Shown here piece by piece: positions 31,620 through 39,999 of a DNA stretch of 64,000 nucleotides. Location of the stretch: positions 1,488,001 through 1,552,000 of the forward strand of contig NZ_JACIET010000002.1 of the NCBI RefSeq assembly GCF_014197015.1. The letters are read 5' to 3'. Under the pieces are notes generated by a model. The model had not been told where the DNA came from, searched no databases, and worked only from the letters and a program-made list of their open reading frames with translations. The position numbers and the translations under genes are program-made. This DNA is from Niveibacterium umoris (lineage in GTDB: Bacteria > Pseudomonadota > Gammaproteobacteria > Burkholderiales > Rhodocyclaceae). The stretch's first letter is position 1; every line of letters starts with the position of its first letter.

Positions 31620-33869
31620 ATGAAGTGCTTGTTCGCCGGCCTGTTGGCCATTCTGGCCCTTAGCCATGCTTTCCCAGCCAGCGCGGCGCCCGCTGCGGCC
31701 AGCAACGCCGCAACGACCGCGGCGCGACCGAAGATCGGACTCGTCCTCGGTGGCGGTGGCGCGCGCGGCCTCGCCCATGTAGGCGTCATCGAGCAACTCG
31801 AACGCATGCGGGTGCCGATCGACTGCATTGCGGGCACAAGTGCGGGAGCGCTGGTGGGTGGCATCTATGCGTCGGGCATGCCGGTACCCGAGATCGTTCG
31901 CAACCTCGAGCAGGCCGATTGGGACCGACTCATCGGCGGCACGCCGGATCGCCGCAACCTGCCTTACACGCGCAAACGCGACGACTACCAGAACCTCGCT
32001 GCCGCCACCTTCGGGCTCGACGCCGAGGGCCTGAAAGTGCCGCGCAGCGTGGTCGGCTCGCAGTTCATCGATCGCTTCTTGCGCGAGATGACGCGCGACA
32101 TCTACAAGGAATCCTTCAACGACCTGCCAATCCCCTTCGAAGCGGTCGCGACTGATCTCGAAAAGGGCGACATGCGCGTGTTCAAGAGCGGCGATCTTGC
32201 GATCGCGCTGCGCGCGAGCATGGCCGTGCCGGGCGTCTTCGACGTCGTCGACGACAACGGCCGCCTGCTGGTCGACGGCATGTTCGTACGCAACCTGCCG
32301 GTCGAAAACCTGAAGGACCGGAGTCCCGGTTCCTGCGCCGCCGACATCGTGATTGTCGTGGATGTCGGTACGCCCATGCTCAAGACCGAACAGATCCGTA
32401 CCTTCCTCGATGTTGCCTCACAGGCGATGAATATCGCGACCGGCCGCAACGTGATCGAACAGCGCAAGCTGATCGGCCCTTCCGACGTGCTGATCGAGCC
32501 CAATCTCGATGGCTATACGCCAGCGAGCTTCACTTCGGTCAAGGAAATCATCCAGCGCGGGCGCGAAGCAATGAAGCCGTTCGAGGCGAGGCTCGCAGGC
32601 CTCGCAATGGATGACACTCACTATCGTGGTTGGCTCACCCGGATCGCCGGCCGCACGGTGGAAGCGCAGAAACCGTACGACAAGCTGGTCGTGACACCGA
32701 CCCGCTTCGTGCCGCTCGACACGGTCGAATCCGTGATCGCGGGCGATGTGCCGCCGGCAACACAGGCGCAATTGCTCGATCGCTTCGACAAGGTTTATGA
32801 CAGCGGCGATTTCGACTCGATCAACTACCGCCTGCAGACCGAAGGCGGGCAGCGCATCGCGACGGTGACGCCGCTGGAACGCAGCGTAGGTCCGAACTAC
32901 CTGCGCATGGGCATCGACTTCAAGCTGGACACCTATCGCACCGCGAGCATCAGTTTTCTTGGCAACTATCAGCTGACCTGGCTGAACCAGTGGGGCGCCC
33001 AGTGGCGGAATGACCTGCGCCTGGGCGCGGAAACCTCGCTGCAATCGGAGTTCTACCAGCCACTGGCGGACACGCAGACCTTTCTGGTCGGGCGGGTCGC
33101 GGCGTCCACCTCGTCGCTGCCGCTGTTCGACGAGTCCGGAAACCGCCTGTTCGAAATCGGCGTCGATGCGCGCGGGGCGGAACTGGGGGGCGGGTATTCG
33201 TTCGGGCGCTTCGGCGAAATCCGCGTGACCGGATTTACCGAACACCTGAAGGGGGAAGTGGTCACCGGCGGCTTCGGGCTGACTTCGCAAGTGACGACCC
33301 GGCTCAAGGGCGGGCATGCACTGCTGATCGTCGACCAACTCGACAACCCCAAATGGCCGCGGCATGGCTATTTCCTTCGCAGCGACTACGTTGCGGGCAA
33401 GCTGACCGACGTCGATGACCAGGCGAACCTGCTGCAGTTTGACGGCGACCTCGTCGGCACGCTTGGCACCTATACCGTCCGCGGGACGGCGCGCGTCCGC
33501 GGCTCGCTGGACCAGAAGCTGTCGACGGTACCGGTGCCCTATCAGTTGGGGGGCTTCCTCCAGCTGTCGGGCCTGCAGACCAACCAGCTCACCGGCGCGC
33601 GAACCGGCCTGGGGCGCGTGATGGTCTACAAGCAGATCAGCGCCTTGCTGCCGCAGCTTGGCTCCGGCACCTACATTGGCGGCTCGCTCGAGGGGGGCAA
33701 GGTGTGGAACCAGATCTTCACCGGCACCAACACCAAGGTCATTCCGGCGGCGTCGGCCTATCTTGGCGTCGATACGGTGCTCGGCCCGCTGTATCTCGGA
33801 CTCGGCTGGTCGGAGTACGACGGCAGCAGCAAGTGGGCCGGGTATCTCTACCTGGGCTACACGAACTGA
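31620..33869 (+). CDS. PlpD-like patatin phospholipase, type Vd autotransporter
   Basis: 749 residues. Signal peptide (about 1-25, ending PASAAPA), then a patatin domain (about 39-240) with the oxyanion motif GGGGARG, nucleophile Ser74 in GTSAG, and Asp219 in VDGM, where DGG or DGA is usual. A POTRA-like domain (about 345-420) follows, then a 16-strand BamA/TpsB-like barrel to the end. This is the architecture of Pseudomonas PlpD (728 residues), a type Vd secreted lipase. The predicted activity is phospholipase A1/A2 on membrane lipids. The frame is intact. It is monocistronic, with its own promoter and a terminator. Confidence 0.88.
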   Translation: MKCLFAGLLAILALSHAFPASAAPAAASNAATTAARPKIGLVLGGGGARGLAHVGVIEQLERMRVPIDCIAGTSAGALVGGIYASGMPVPEIVRNLEQADWDRLIGGTPDRRNLPYTRKRDDYQNLAAATFGLDAEGLKVPRSVVGSQFIDRFLREMTRDIYKESFNDLPIPFEAVATDLEKGDMRVFKSGDLAIALRASMAVPGVFDVVDDNGRLLVDGMFVRNLPVENLKDRSPGSCAADIVIVVDVGTPMLKTEQIRTFLDVASQAMNIATGRNVIEQRKLIGPSDVLIEPNLDGYTPASFTSVKEIIQRGREAMKPFEARLAGLAMDDTHYRGWLTRIAGRTVEAQKPYDKLVVTPTRFVPLDTVESVIAGDVPPATQAQLLDRFDKVYDSGDFDSINYRLQTEGGQRIATVTPLERSVGPNYLRMGIDFKLDTYRTASISFLGNYQLTWLNQWGAQWRNDLRLGAETSLQSEFYQPLADTQTFLVGRVAASTSSLPLFDESGNRLFEIGVDARGAELGGGYSFGRFGEIRVTGFTEHLKGEVVTGGFGLTSQVTTRLKGGHALLIVDQLDNPKWPRHGYFLRSDYVAGKLTDVDDQANLLQFDGDLVGTLGTYTVRGTARVRGSLDQKLSTVPVPYQLGGFLQLSGLQTNQLTGARTGLGRVMVYKQISALLPQLGSGTYIGGSLEGGKVWNQIFTGTNTKVIPAASAYLGVDTVLGPLYLGLGWSEYDGSSKWAGYLYLGYTN

Positions 33870-33883
33870 GGCCTGCCCCATGC

Positions 33884-33912
33884 AAAAGGGCCGCGTGATG
33901 CGGCCCTTTTTT
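33884..33912. terminator. Bidirectional terminator between the PlpD-like gene and yhhQ
   Basis: AAAAGGGCCGC (33884-33894), loop GTGAT, GCGGCCCTTTT (33900-33910) followed by TT. It can end the patatin gene (+) and the convergent queuosine-precursor transporter gene (-). Confidence 0.88.
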
Positions 33913-33929
33913 GCTGATGTGCTGCGCGC

Positions 33930-34643
33930 TTACTTGCGGGTATCGAGCTTGAACGGGTTGAAGTCGGTATTGCGGTCGTACCAGTCTTCGTTCTCGTGCT
34001 TCTTGAGTTTGGCCACGATCACGTAGGTCAGTGGTGTGAAGACCACTTCCACCATGGTCTTGGTGATGAACTGCGAGAACATCAGGGTCGGTACCAGCTC
34101 GTTGGGCATGATGCCGCTGTTCCAGAAGGCGAGCGGGTAGAAGAGGCTGGAATCCACCGCCTCGCCGAAGATCGTCGAACCGATCGTGCGGCTCCACAGG
34201 TGCTTGCCCTGCGTCAGGATCTTCATCTTCGCCAGCACGAAGGAGTTGACGAACTCGCCGCAGGAAAACGCGATCAGCGACGCGAGCGAAATCCGCCAGG
34301 TCGAGCCGAAGGCGGTTTCATACACGGCCTGATTCGGCCATGTGGGTGCTGGCGGCAGCGCGACGATCACGTAGGCCATGATCGAGGCGAAGGTCAGGCC
34401 CGCGAAACCGGCCCAGATCACACGCCGGGAGTAGGCATAGCCATACACCTCGGTGAGGATGTCGCCGAAGATGTAGCTGATCGGAAAGAACAGCACGCCA
34501 GCGCCGAAGGTCAGCGTGCCGATCACCGGCAGGTTGAGCTGTGCCGCCTTGGCGGGGCCGATGAGGTTGGAACAGATCAGGACGGTGACGAAGGCGACCA
34601 TCACCAGGTCGTAATACTTGTATTGCCGGATCGGGCGGTTCAT
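33930..34643 (-). CDS. yhhQ: Queuosine precursor transporter YhhQ (VUT family)
   Basis: 237 residues with about six transmembrane helices. VMVAFVTVLICSNLIGPAKAA, FPISYIFGDILTEVYGYAYSRRVIW and GSTIFGEAVDSSLFYP are the diagnostic YhhQ segments. E. coli YhhQ imports queuosine precursors preQ0 and preQ1. The same strand carries the HIRAN gene 85 bp upstream, so they may be co-transcribed. No preQ1 riboswitch-like leader is apparent in that gap. Confidence 0.88.
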   Translation of the reverse strand: MNRPIRQYKYYDLVMVAFVTVLICSNLIGPAKAAQLNLPVIGTLTFGAGVLFFPISYIFGDILTEVYGYAYSRRVIWAGFAGLTFASIMAYVIVALPPAPTWPNQAVYETAFGSTWRISLASLIAFSCGEFVNSFVLAKMKILTQGKHLWSRTIGSTIFGEAVDSSLFYPLAFWNSGIMPNELVPTLMFSQFITKTMVEVVFTPLTYVIVAKLKKHENEDWYDRNTDFNPFKLDTRK

Positions 34644-34728
34644 TTTCTGGGGTCTCTCTGTCGTTGGGGCGGGGGGTGCCGCAGGCCCGATTTTGGCATG
34701 GGCGGCCGCTTGCGACTACGTGCAGGCC

Positions 34729-35115
34729 TCACGGCACAACGAACACCTCGACGACAATGCGGCGGCGTGGGTCGGCATGTTCGATGCGTTCCGCGATGCG
34801 TGCCTCGACGGTGGTGCCGGCGTCCATCGCGACCGAAACGGCGTCGTTTTCGGCGCGCGGCAGGTAACCCAGCTTGCGGCCCTGCCAAATCACCGCGATG
34901 GCGCGTGCGTCGTGCGGATTTTCGGGCTCGCGCTGCAAGGCGAGCCGGTCGCCGGTACGCAACTGCGGCCAGAGTTCAGGCGCATCGTGGTGAGTGAAGC
35001 CGGCCAGCGGTGCGCGCTGCACCATCACGCGCAGACGCGGCGCGGCGTCTGCCGCCGCAATACAGCCAACGAGTGCGACCGCGCTCAGTACGCGTCGAAG
35101 GCGCCGCGAATCCAT
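34729..35115 (-). CDS. HIRAN-domain protein with N-terminal signal sequence
   Basis: 128 residues. RRLRRVLSAVALVGCIAAADA is a Sec-type leader, and LVGC would also serve as a lipobox (Cys about 18). The rest is a HIRAN domain: VMVQRAPLAGFTHHDAPELWPQLRTGDRLALQREPENPHDARAIAV is split in the usual way, ending with KLGYLPRAE. HIRAN domains are best known from eukaryotic Rad5/HLTF and bacterial SNF2 proteins, where they bind 3' DNA ends. A stand-alone secreted form is puzzling. The start at 35115 overlaps the end of yraN by 31 bp. Function is unknown. Confidence 0.75.
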   Translation of the reverse strand: MDSRRLRRVLSAVALVGCIAAADAAPRLRVMVQRAPLAGFTHHDAPELWPQLRTGDRLALQREPENPHDARAIAVIWQGRKLGYLPRAENDAVSVAMDAGTTVEARIAERIEHADPRRRIVVEVFVVP

Positions 35116-35534
35116 TCGATGTGGGCAAGGTGGAGCCGGTCGAGCAAGACCACGTCGAAGCGGCAAGGGCGCCCGGCCCAGGCCTTGCCGCCGTTGGCGA
35201 GAAACCACTCGGCCGCGCGCACCAGTTTGGCCTGCTTGGCTGGCGTGATGCTCGCCGCTGCGCCGCCGAAGCGCGGATCGGTGCGCATGCGCACTTCGAC
35301 AAAGACAAGCATTTCGCCGTCGGTGGCGACGAGGTCGATTTCGCCGAGCTTGCAGCGTACATTGCGGGCAATGACCTTGAGCCCCTGGCGCGTCAGCCAG
35401 GTTTCGGAAAGGCGCTCCGCCAGCGAGCCGTCGCGCAGATGCGGGGCGACTTGCGGCGCCGCCGGGTCCGCCTCAGAATGCCGGCCCCCCAGCACCCGGG
35501 AAACACCTTCATGGATTCGCTTGATCAGTCGCAC
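35085..35534 (-). CDS. yraN: YraN family protein (UPF0102), putative nuclease fold
   Basis: 149 residues with the UPF0102 core: GEIDLVATDGEMLVFVEVRMR carries the G-E-I-D and E-V-R/K catalytic-type residues of the restriction-endonuclease-like fold. The GTG start at 35534 has AGGAGG 6 nt upstream on the minus strand. An N-terminal extension of about 30 residues precedes the core. The gene is divergent from rsmI, and its first 24 bp overlap the start of rsmI on the opposite strand. The yraN-rsmI pairing is common in proteobacteria. Function of the family is not established. Confidence 0.85.
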   Translation of the reverse strand: MRLIKRIHEGVSRVLGGRHSEADPAAPQVAPHLRDGSLAERLSETWLTRQGLKVIARNVRCKLGEIDLVATDGEMLVFVEVRMRTDPRFGGAAASITPAKQAKLVRAAEWFLANGGKAWAGRPCRFDVVLLDRLHLAHIEWIRGAFDAY

Positions 35535-36398
35535 GCTGTTCCTCCTGCAGGACGTGTTCTACATCCGAAACCGGCGCTGTACATCGTCGCGACGCCGCTC
35601 GGAAATCTATATGACATAACCATGCGTGCGCTGGCGGTGCTTGGCAAGGTGGATGCGATTGCGGCTGAGGACACACGTCACACCCGGCGCCTGCTTGATC
35701 ACCATGGCATCCGTACCCGACTGCTTGCGGTACATCAGCACAACGAGCAGGCAGCCGCCGATGGGCTGGTCGGCCTGCTGGAACAGGGCCAGCACATCGC
35801 GCTGGTGACCGACGCCGGCACGCCCGCGGTGTCCGATCCTGGTGCCAAGGTCGTGGCACGCGTGCAGGCGGCCGGGTTTCCGGTGGTGCCGATTCCCGGG
35901 CCGAGCGCGGTGACGGCCGCGCTGTCGGCGTCTGGCTTGGTCGAAGGGCGTTTTCTCTTCATCGGATTCCTGCCGCCCAAGTCGGCCGCGCGGCGCACCG
36001 AACTCGAATCGCTTGCGACGACGCCCGCGGCGCTCGTGTTCTACGAGGCGCCGCATCGCGTCATCGAGTGTGTGGCCGACCTCGCCGACGTGCTGGGCGC
36101 AGGGCGCGAACTGGTGGTGGCGCGCGAACTGACCAAGCTGCACGAGCAGATCGCGCGGATGCCGTTGCAGGAAGCTGGCACGTGGTTCGCCGCCGATGCA
36201 GACCGCTGCCGCGGCGAGTTCGTGCTGATCGTATCGCCCCCGCCCGTCGAACAAGGCTTGCCGCCCGAAGCCGAACGCGCCTTGCGGCTGCTGCTCACCG
36301 AAGTGCCGCTGAAGACCGCGGCGAAACTGGCGGCCCAGCTCACCGGCGCGAACAAGAACGCGCTTTACGAACGCGCCCTCGAGATCAAGGACGAGTAA
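35511..36398 (+). CDS. rsmI: 16S rRNA (cytidine1402-2'-O)-methyltransferase RsmI
   Basis: 295 residues. [44 protein letters not shown] and [17 protein letters not shown] are the canonical tetrapyrrole-methylase-type motifs of RsmI. The C-terminal YEAPHR and RELTKLHE segments are also present. It 2'-O-methylates C1402 in the decoding centre of 16S rRNA with SAM. The ATG at 35511 has no clear ribosome-binding site; it gives a 22-residue leader before the first strand, longer than in E. coli. Confidence 0.92.
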   Translation: MDSLDQSHAVPPAGRVLHPKPALYIVATPLGNLYDITMRALAVLGKVDAIAAEDTRHTRRLLDHHGIRTRLLAVHQHNEQAAADGLVGLLEQGQHIALVTDAGTPAVSDPGAKVVARVQAAGFPVVPIPGPSAVTAALSASGLVEGRFLFIGFLPPKSAARRTELESLATTPAALVFYEAPHRVIECVADLADVLGAGRELVVARELTKLHEQIARMPLQEAGTWFAADADRCRGEFVLIVSPPPVEQGLPPEAERALRLLLTEVPLKTAAKLAAQLTGANKNALYERALEIKDE

Positions 36399-36460
36399 GC
36401 GCAGGCATGCCGCATGCCGCTGGTAAACTGGCCAACGAACCAAGTCACAGAGATTTCGCC

Positions 36461-37495
36461 ATGCAGACGATCACCCTTACCCGCCCCGACGACTGGCACC
36501 TGCACCTGCGCGACGATGCCGCCCTGGCGGCGGTGTTGCCTGACACTGCGCGCCGCTTCGGGCGTGCGATCGTGATGCCGAACCTGCGCCCGCCGGTCAC
36601 CACCGTGGCGCTCGCCGCCGCTTACCGCGAACGCATCCTCGCGGTGCTGCCGGCAGGGCTAAAGTTCGAGCCGCTGATGACGTTGTATCTGACAGACAAC
36701 ACGTCTCCGGACGAGATCGATCGCGCGAAGGACAGCGGCTTCGTGCATGCGGTCAAGCTCTACCCGGCGGGTGCCACGACCAATTCCGATGCCGGCGTAA
36801 CGGCAATCGAAAAGGTCTACCCGGTGCTCGAACGGATGGAGCGCGTTGGCCTGCCGCTGCTGGTACACGGGGAGGTGACCCATGCTGACGTGGATGTCTT
36901 CGATCGCGAGCGCGTGTTTATTGATCGCGTTTTTGCGCCGGTCACGGCGCGCTTCCCGGGTCTTCGCACGGTCTTCGAGCACATCACGACGGCGGATGCC
37001 GCGCAATTCGTGAGCGAGGCCGGCGATAACATCGCCGCCACGATCACCGCGCACCATCTGTTGATGAACCGGAACGCCATCTTCGCCGGTGGCATCCGGC
37101 CGCATCACTATTGTCTGCCGGTGCTCAAGCGCGAGACCCACCGTCAGGCACTGGTCGCGGCGGCGACGTCCGGTTCGCCGAAGTTCTTCCTCGGCACCGA
37201 TTCCGCCCCGCACGCGAAGTCGACCAAGGAAGCGGCCTGTGGCTGTGCCGGCTGCTACACCGCCAATGCGGGCATCGAACTGTATGCGGAAGCCTTCGAT
37301 CAGGCAGGCGCGCTCGACAAGCTCGAAGCCTTCGCCAGCTTCAACGGACCGGACTGGTACGGCCTGCCGCGCAATGCCGAATCGATCACCCTGGTCAAGG
37401 AAAGCTGGACGGTACCGGCCCAGCTTGACTACCTCAGCGGCGACCCGTTGGTGCCGCTGCGCGCTGGCGAAGCGATCGCCTGGAAACTTGTCTGA
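36461..37495 (+). CDS. pyrC: Dihydroorotase PyrC
   Basis: 344 residues, homodimeric class II dihydroorotase, third step of pyrimidine synthesis. [12 protein letters not shown] holds the two zinc-binding His, HAVKLYPAG the carboxylated Lys, HGEVTH and ITAHHLL the further His ligands, and [13 protein letters not shown] the catalytic Asp. ATG 36461 is chosen because it begins the conserved first strand; the longer frame has no support. An extended -10 (TGGTAAACT, near 36421-36429) lies in the 62-bp gap after rsmI. The upstream 16S methyltransferase and downstream lipoprotein are on the same strand. Confidence 0.94.
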   Translation: MQTITLTRPDDWHLHLRDDAALAAVLPDTARRFGRAIVMPNLRPPVTTVALAAAYRERILAVLPAGLKFEPLMTLYLTDNTSPDEIDRAKDSGFVHAVKLYPAGATTNSDAGVTAIEKVYPVLERMERVGLPLLVHGEVTHADVDVFDRERVFIDRVFAPVTARFPGLRTVFEHITTADAAQFVSEAGDNIAATITAHHLLMNRNAIFAGGIRPHHYCLPVLKRETHRQALVAAATSGSPKFFLGTDSAPHAKSTKEAACGCAGCYTANAGIELYAEAFDQAGALDKLEAFASFNGPDWYGLPRNAESITLVKESWTVPAQLDYLSGDPLVPLRAGEAIAWKLV

Positions 37496-37505
37496 ACGTC
37501 AGTCC

Positions 37506-37982
37506 ATGCGCCCTGAGTTGAAGAACCTGATCGCCGTAGCAGCCTTTGCCAGCCTGCCCTTGTGGCTGGCCGGCTGCGAGAACAATGCCGCGGCTTATGA
37601 AGTCGATGGGCGCAACCACGCGATCACCCTCGTACGCGAACGCAATTACATCTGGAGCGACGCGGTCAAGCAGGCGCTGGTGGCTGCGCGCTTCCCGCAA
37701 TGCCAGCGCCGCTGGGAGATCCTGCCCGGCAACACCAGCGGGCCGAAGATGTCGCTCTACGGTGTGCGCGAGGGGCTCTTCGTGGCGGTGCAGGGCAAGA
37801 ACTGGTACGCCATCGGCACCGAAAAGTGCGAAGTCAGCCGCATGGAACCCACAGGTGACAAGCCGCCCGGCCAGTTGCTCGGCGCCTTCCGCCGCAAGGA
37901 CGACGTGCTGGTCTTCGAGCCCGATCCCGCGGCACTTGCGGCGGCGAAGGCTGCTGCCGCGGAACAATCCGCACCGCAGTGA
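37506..37982 (+). CDS. Small lipoprotein, function unknown
   Basis: 158 residues with a lipoprotein signal: LIAVAAFASLPLWLAGC places the acylated Cys at about residue 25. The mature part begins with EVDGRNHAITLVRERNYIWS, followed by a Cys-containing RFPQCQRRWEI and an EKCEVSRM, so a disulfide is possible. The end is Ala-rich. No known domain is recognisable. It lies 10 bp after pyrC, and its stop overlaps the next gene's GTG, so it is part of a pyrC operon. Confidence 0.62.
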   Translation: MRPELKNLIAVAAFASLPLWLAGCENNAAAYEVDGRNHAITLVRERNYIWSDAVKQALVAARFPQCQRRWEILPGNTSGPKMSLYGVREGLFVAVQGKNWYAIGTEKCEVSRMEPTGDKPPGQLLGAFRRKDDVLVFEPDPAALAAAKAAAAEQSAPQ

Positions 37983-38794
37983 TTGACGCCCCGGCGGCGC
38001 TTGCCGGGCGGCCGCTCTTCGAACCCTACGCATCTCTGCTGCGGCGTTTTGCGGCTGGATTGCCTTCCATCGACGATCTCGACGCTGCGCTGGCCGATCC
38101 CGGGCCGCGCCCGACCCTGCGTGACGGCACGCCGGTTCGCCTCGTTGCGAACGCGCATGCAGCGGGTTACGAGGCGGGCATCGCCGCGTCCGGTGCCGTG
38201 CCGACGCGCGAGCACGACTGGCATGATTTCTTCAACGCCCTGGTCTGGTGTCGCTTCCCGCAAGCCAAGGCGGCGCTCAACGCTGCCCATCTCGAAGAAC
38301 TGACCCTGCGCGGGGCGGGGGCACCGCGAGGCCCGCGTCGCGACCGCTTAACCCAGTTCGACGAGTGCGGGGTCGTGGTGTCGGCGAGCGACCCAGCCTT
38401 GCTTGCGGCGCTGCGTGCCCATGACTGGCGCGGCCTGTTCTGGGAGCATCGCGCGGCGTGGGGGCGCTCGATTGATGTGGTGGTCTTCGGGCACGCGACG
38501 CTCGATCAGCTCCGGGCGCCCTTCGTCGGCCTCTGCGGCAAGGCCTTGCTGCGCGAGGTTCCGTCGCACTGGTTTGCAGACGATGCCGCGGCGCGCAATC
38601 TTGAGGTGGACGCCTGGCTCGCCGAACGGCTGGCTGGCCTCGGCGCCCAGGGCTCCCCGGCGCGCCTGCAAGCCCTGCCGCTGCTCGGGATACCGGGGCT
38701 CAGCGCCGATAGCGAGACCGCGGCCTACTACGACGACACGCGCCAGTTCAGGCCTTTGGCGCAGCCCCGCGCTGCAGCGGCATCAGATGAATGA
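37979..38794 (+). CDS. DUF3025 protein
   Basis: 271 residues from GTG 37979, which overlaps the lipoprotein stop by four bases (GTGA). HDWHDFFNALVWCRFPQAKAALNAAH is the characteristic DUF3025 core, and the SWFAD/HWFADD and later LPLLGIPG segments match the family. Members are soluble proteins of unknown function found in beta- and gammaproteobacteria. The 3' end overlaps the convergent HDOD gene by 12 bp. Translational coupling with the lipoprotein gene is likely. Confidence 0.75.
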   Translation: MIDAPAALAGRPLFEPYASLLRRFAAGLPSIDDLDAALADPGPRPTLRDGTPVRLVANAHAAGYEAGIAASGAVPTREHDWHDFFNALVWCRFPQAKAALNAAHLEELTLRGAGAPRGPRRDRLTQFDECGVVVSASDPALLAALRAHDWRGLFWEHRAAWGRSIDVVVFGHATLDQLRAPFVGLCGKALLREVPSHWFADDAAARNLEVDAWLAERLAGLGAQGSPARLQALPLLGIPGLSADSETAAYYDDTRQFRPLAQPRAAAASDE

Positions 38795-39610
38795 CTGCGC
38801 CTCGCTCAGCATGGCGGGGCCGTCCTCAAGAATGGTCGCCAGCGTCTCGGTGTCGAGCACGATTTTGTCCAGCCACTCTGCGGGGATGGCTGCGGCAATG
38901 TCATCGCCCTTGAGGCCATCCATCAAGCCCTGGGCACACAGGCTCGCAATCGCCACGACTGCCGCGAAGGGGCTGGCCTGCTTCGAGACCGGGTAGGCGT
39001 AGGCGCCCAGGGCGTTCTGGATCGCGACCGGGAACTGCCACAGCCGCGCAAGTTCGGCACCCGCCGCGCAGTGATCGGCGCCGAATCGCTCGCGCTCGGC
39101 TTCGCAGCGTTCGGCCGGGCTGGCATCCACCATTTCGGCGGCCAGCGCCTGCGCTTCCGCCGGGTGCGCCAGGTGCAGCAGCAAGTCGCCGATGCGATGC
39201 ATCAGCGCGGCGGTGTAGGAGAACTCCACGTCGATCCGCGCGCGGCGCGCCAGCGCGCGCCCCAGTGCGGCACTCAGCAACGCGTGGCGCCAGAAGGGCT
39301 GCAGCTTGACCCCCGGTACCGCCTTGAAGGTGGTCGTCATGCCCGAGGCGATGACCAGCGTGCGCAGGGCGTTGAGCCCGATGCGGGTGACTGCGTCCTC
39401 GATCGCGCCGATCTTTCGCGTCGCGCCGTAATAAGCCGAGTTGGCCATGCGCAGAACCCGCGCCGACAGCGTCGGGTCGTGCTTGACCGAGTCGGCGAGG
39501 TCGCTCAGGTCCGCGCTGTCATCTTCCATGGTCCGCACCAGGTCCTGCATGACCTTGGGCATGGCCGGCAGGTCGGGGATGCGTTCGAAGAGTTCTGCAA
39601 TCGTGCTCAC
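38783..39610 (-). CDS. HDOD-domain signalling protein (first of three)
   Basis: 275 residues from GTG 39610, which has GGAGA 8-9 nt upstream on the minus strand; the frame is open 200 bp further, but without coding character. The HDOD fold is seen in LPAMPKVMQDLVRTMEDDSADLSDLADSVKHDPTLSARVLRMANSAYYG, then IEDAVTRIGLNALRTLVIAS. The HD-type motif is degenerate (LMHRIGDLLL), as in all HDOD proteins, so no phosphodiesterase activity is expected. Such proteins act in c-di-GMP, stress or motility signalling. It stands alone, convergent with DUF3025. Confidence 0.85.
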   Translation of the reverse strand: MSTIAELFERIPDLPAMPKVMQDLVRTMEDDSADLSDLADSVKHDPTLSARVLRMANSAYYGATRKIGAIEDAVTRIGLNALRTLVIASGMTTTFKAVPGVKLQPFWRHALLSAALGRALARRARIDVEFSYTAALMHRIGDLLLHLAHPAEAQALAAEMVDASPAERCEAERERFGADHCAAGAELARLWQFPVAIQNALGAYAYPVSKQASPFAAVVAIASLCAQGLMDGLKGDDIAAAIPAEWLDKIVLDTETLATILEDGPAMLSEAQSFI

Positions 39611-39670
39611 TGCGATTCTCCGCTGGGCTGTATCCCATGAATATCGGCGTCGCCTGGGCGGACTTGAATG

Positions 39671-39705
39671 CAAAACGCCGACCGGGCGCGTGGCCGGGTC
39701 GGCGT
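39671..39705 (-). terminator. Terminator of the DUF2892 gene (minus strand)
   Basis: ACGCCGACC (39675-39683) pairs with GGTCGGCGT (39697-39705) over a 13-nt GC-rich loop. On the minus strand the stem is followed by TTTTG, so it ends transcription of the DUF2892 gene and separates it from the HDOD gene. Confidence 0.72.
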
Positions 39706-39725
39706 GGTTGGAGGGCGAGCGGGGC

Positions 39726-39920
39726 TCAGGCCTTCTCGGCCGGGCAGGTCTTGATGCCCAGCAGCGTATAGGCCGGGCAGAAACCGAACACACCGGTGAG
39801 CAGGGGCACCACACCGATCCAGCCCCACGGGCCGATCATGCCCGCCACCGTCAGCCCCACCAGCGCGGCGCCGCCGCCGATGCGCACTACCTTGTCGATG
39901 CCGCCAACGTTCGCCTTCAT
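39726..39920 (-). CDS. DUF2892 small membrane protein (YgaP-tail type)
   Basis: 64 residues. MKANVGGIDKVVRIGGGAAL and WIGVVPLLTGVFGFCPAYTLLGI match DUF2892, a two-helix membrane module also found at the end of rhodanese YgaP. Cys residues in FGFCPAY and KTCPAEKA are typical. Members often sit beside redox- or sulfur-responsive regulators. A Crp/Fnr gene lies 71 bp upstream on the same strand, with a candidate binding site in between. Function is unknown. Confidence 0.78.
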   Translation of the reverse strand: MKANVGGIDKVVRIGGGAALVGLTVAGMIGPWGWIGVVPLLTGVFGFCPAYTLLGIKTCPAEKA

Positions 39921-39979
39921 GTCAGTCTCCGCAAGAGTCGTTCAGGTGTCGCCATTTCATCGCAGCGGGCGCGTGGTGT

Positions 39980-39999
39980 CTGTGACTGTGGTTACACAG
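39980..39999 (-). promoter_or_regulatory. Candidate Crp/Fnr-type site upstream of the DUF2892 gene
   Basis: CTGTG and CACAG half-sites (39980-39984 and 39995-39999) frame a 10-bp centre; TGTGA is also seen, as in Crp-type sites, but the inner bases are not symmetric. It overlaps the 3' end of the regulator gene and lies about 60 bp before the DUF2892 start, where an activator would bind. Confidence 0.4.

Noticed and set aside
34644-34728. Possible preQ1 riboswitch ahead of yhhQ
   Set aside because: The 85-bp gap shows no preQ1-type hairpin with an A-rich tail.
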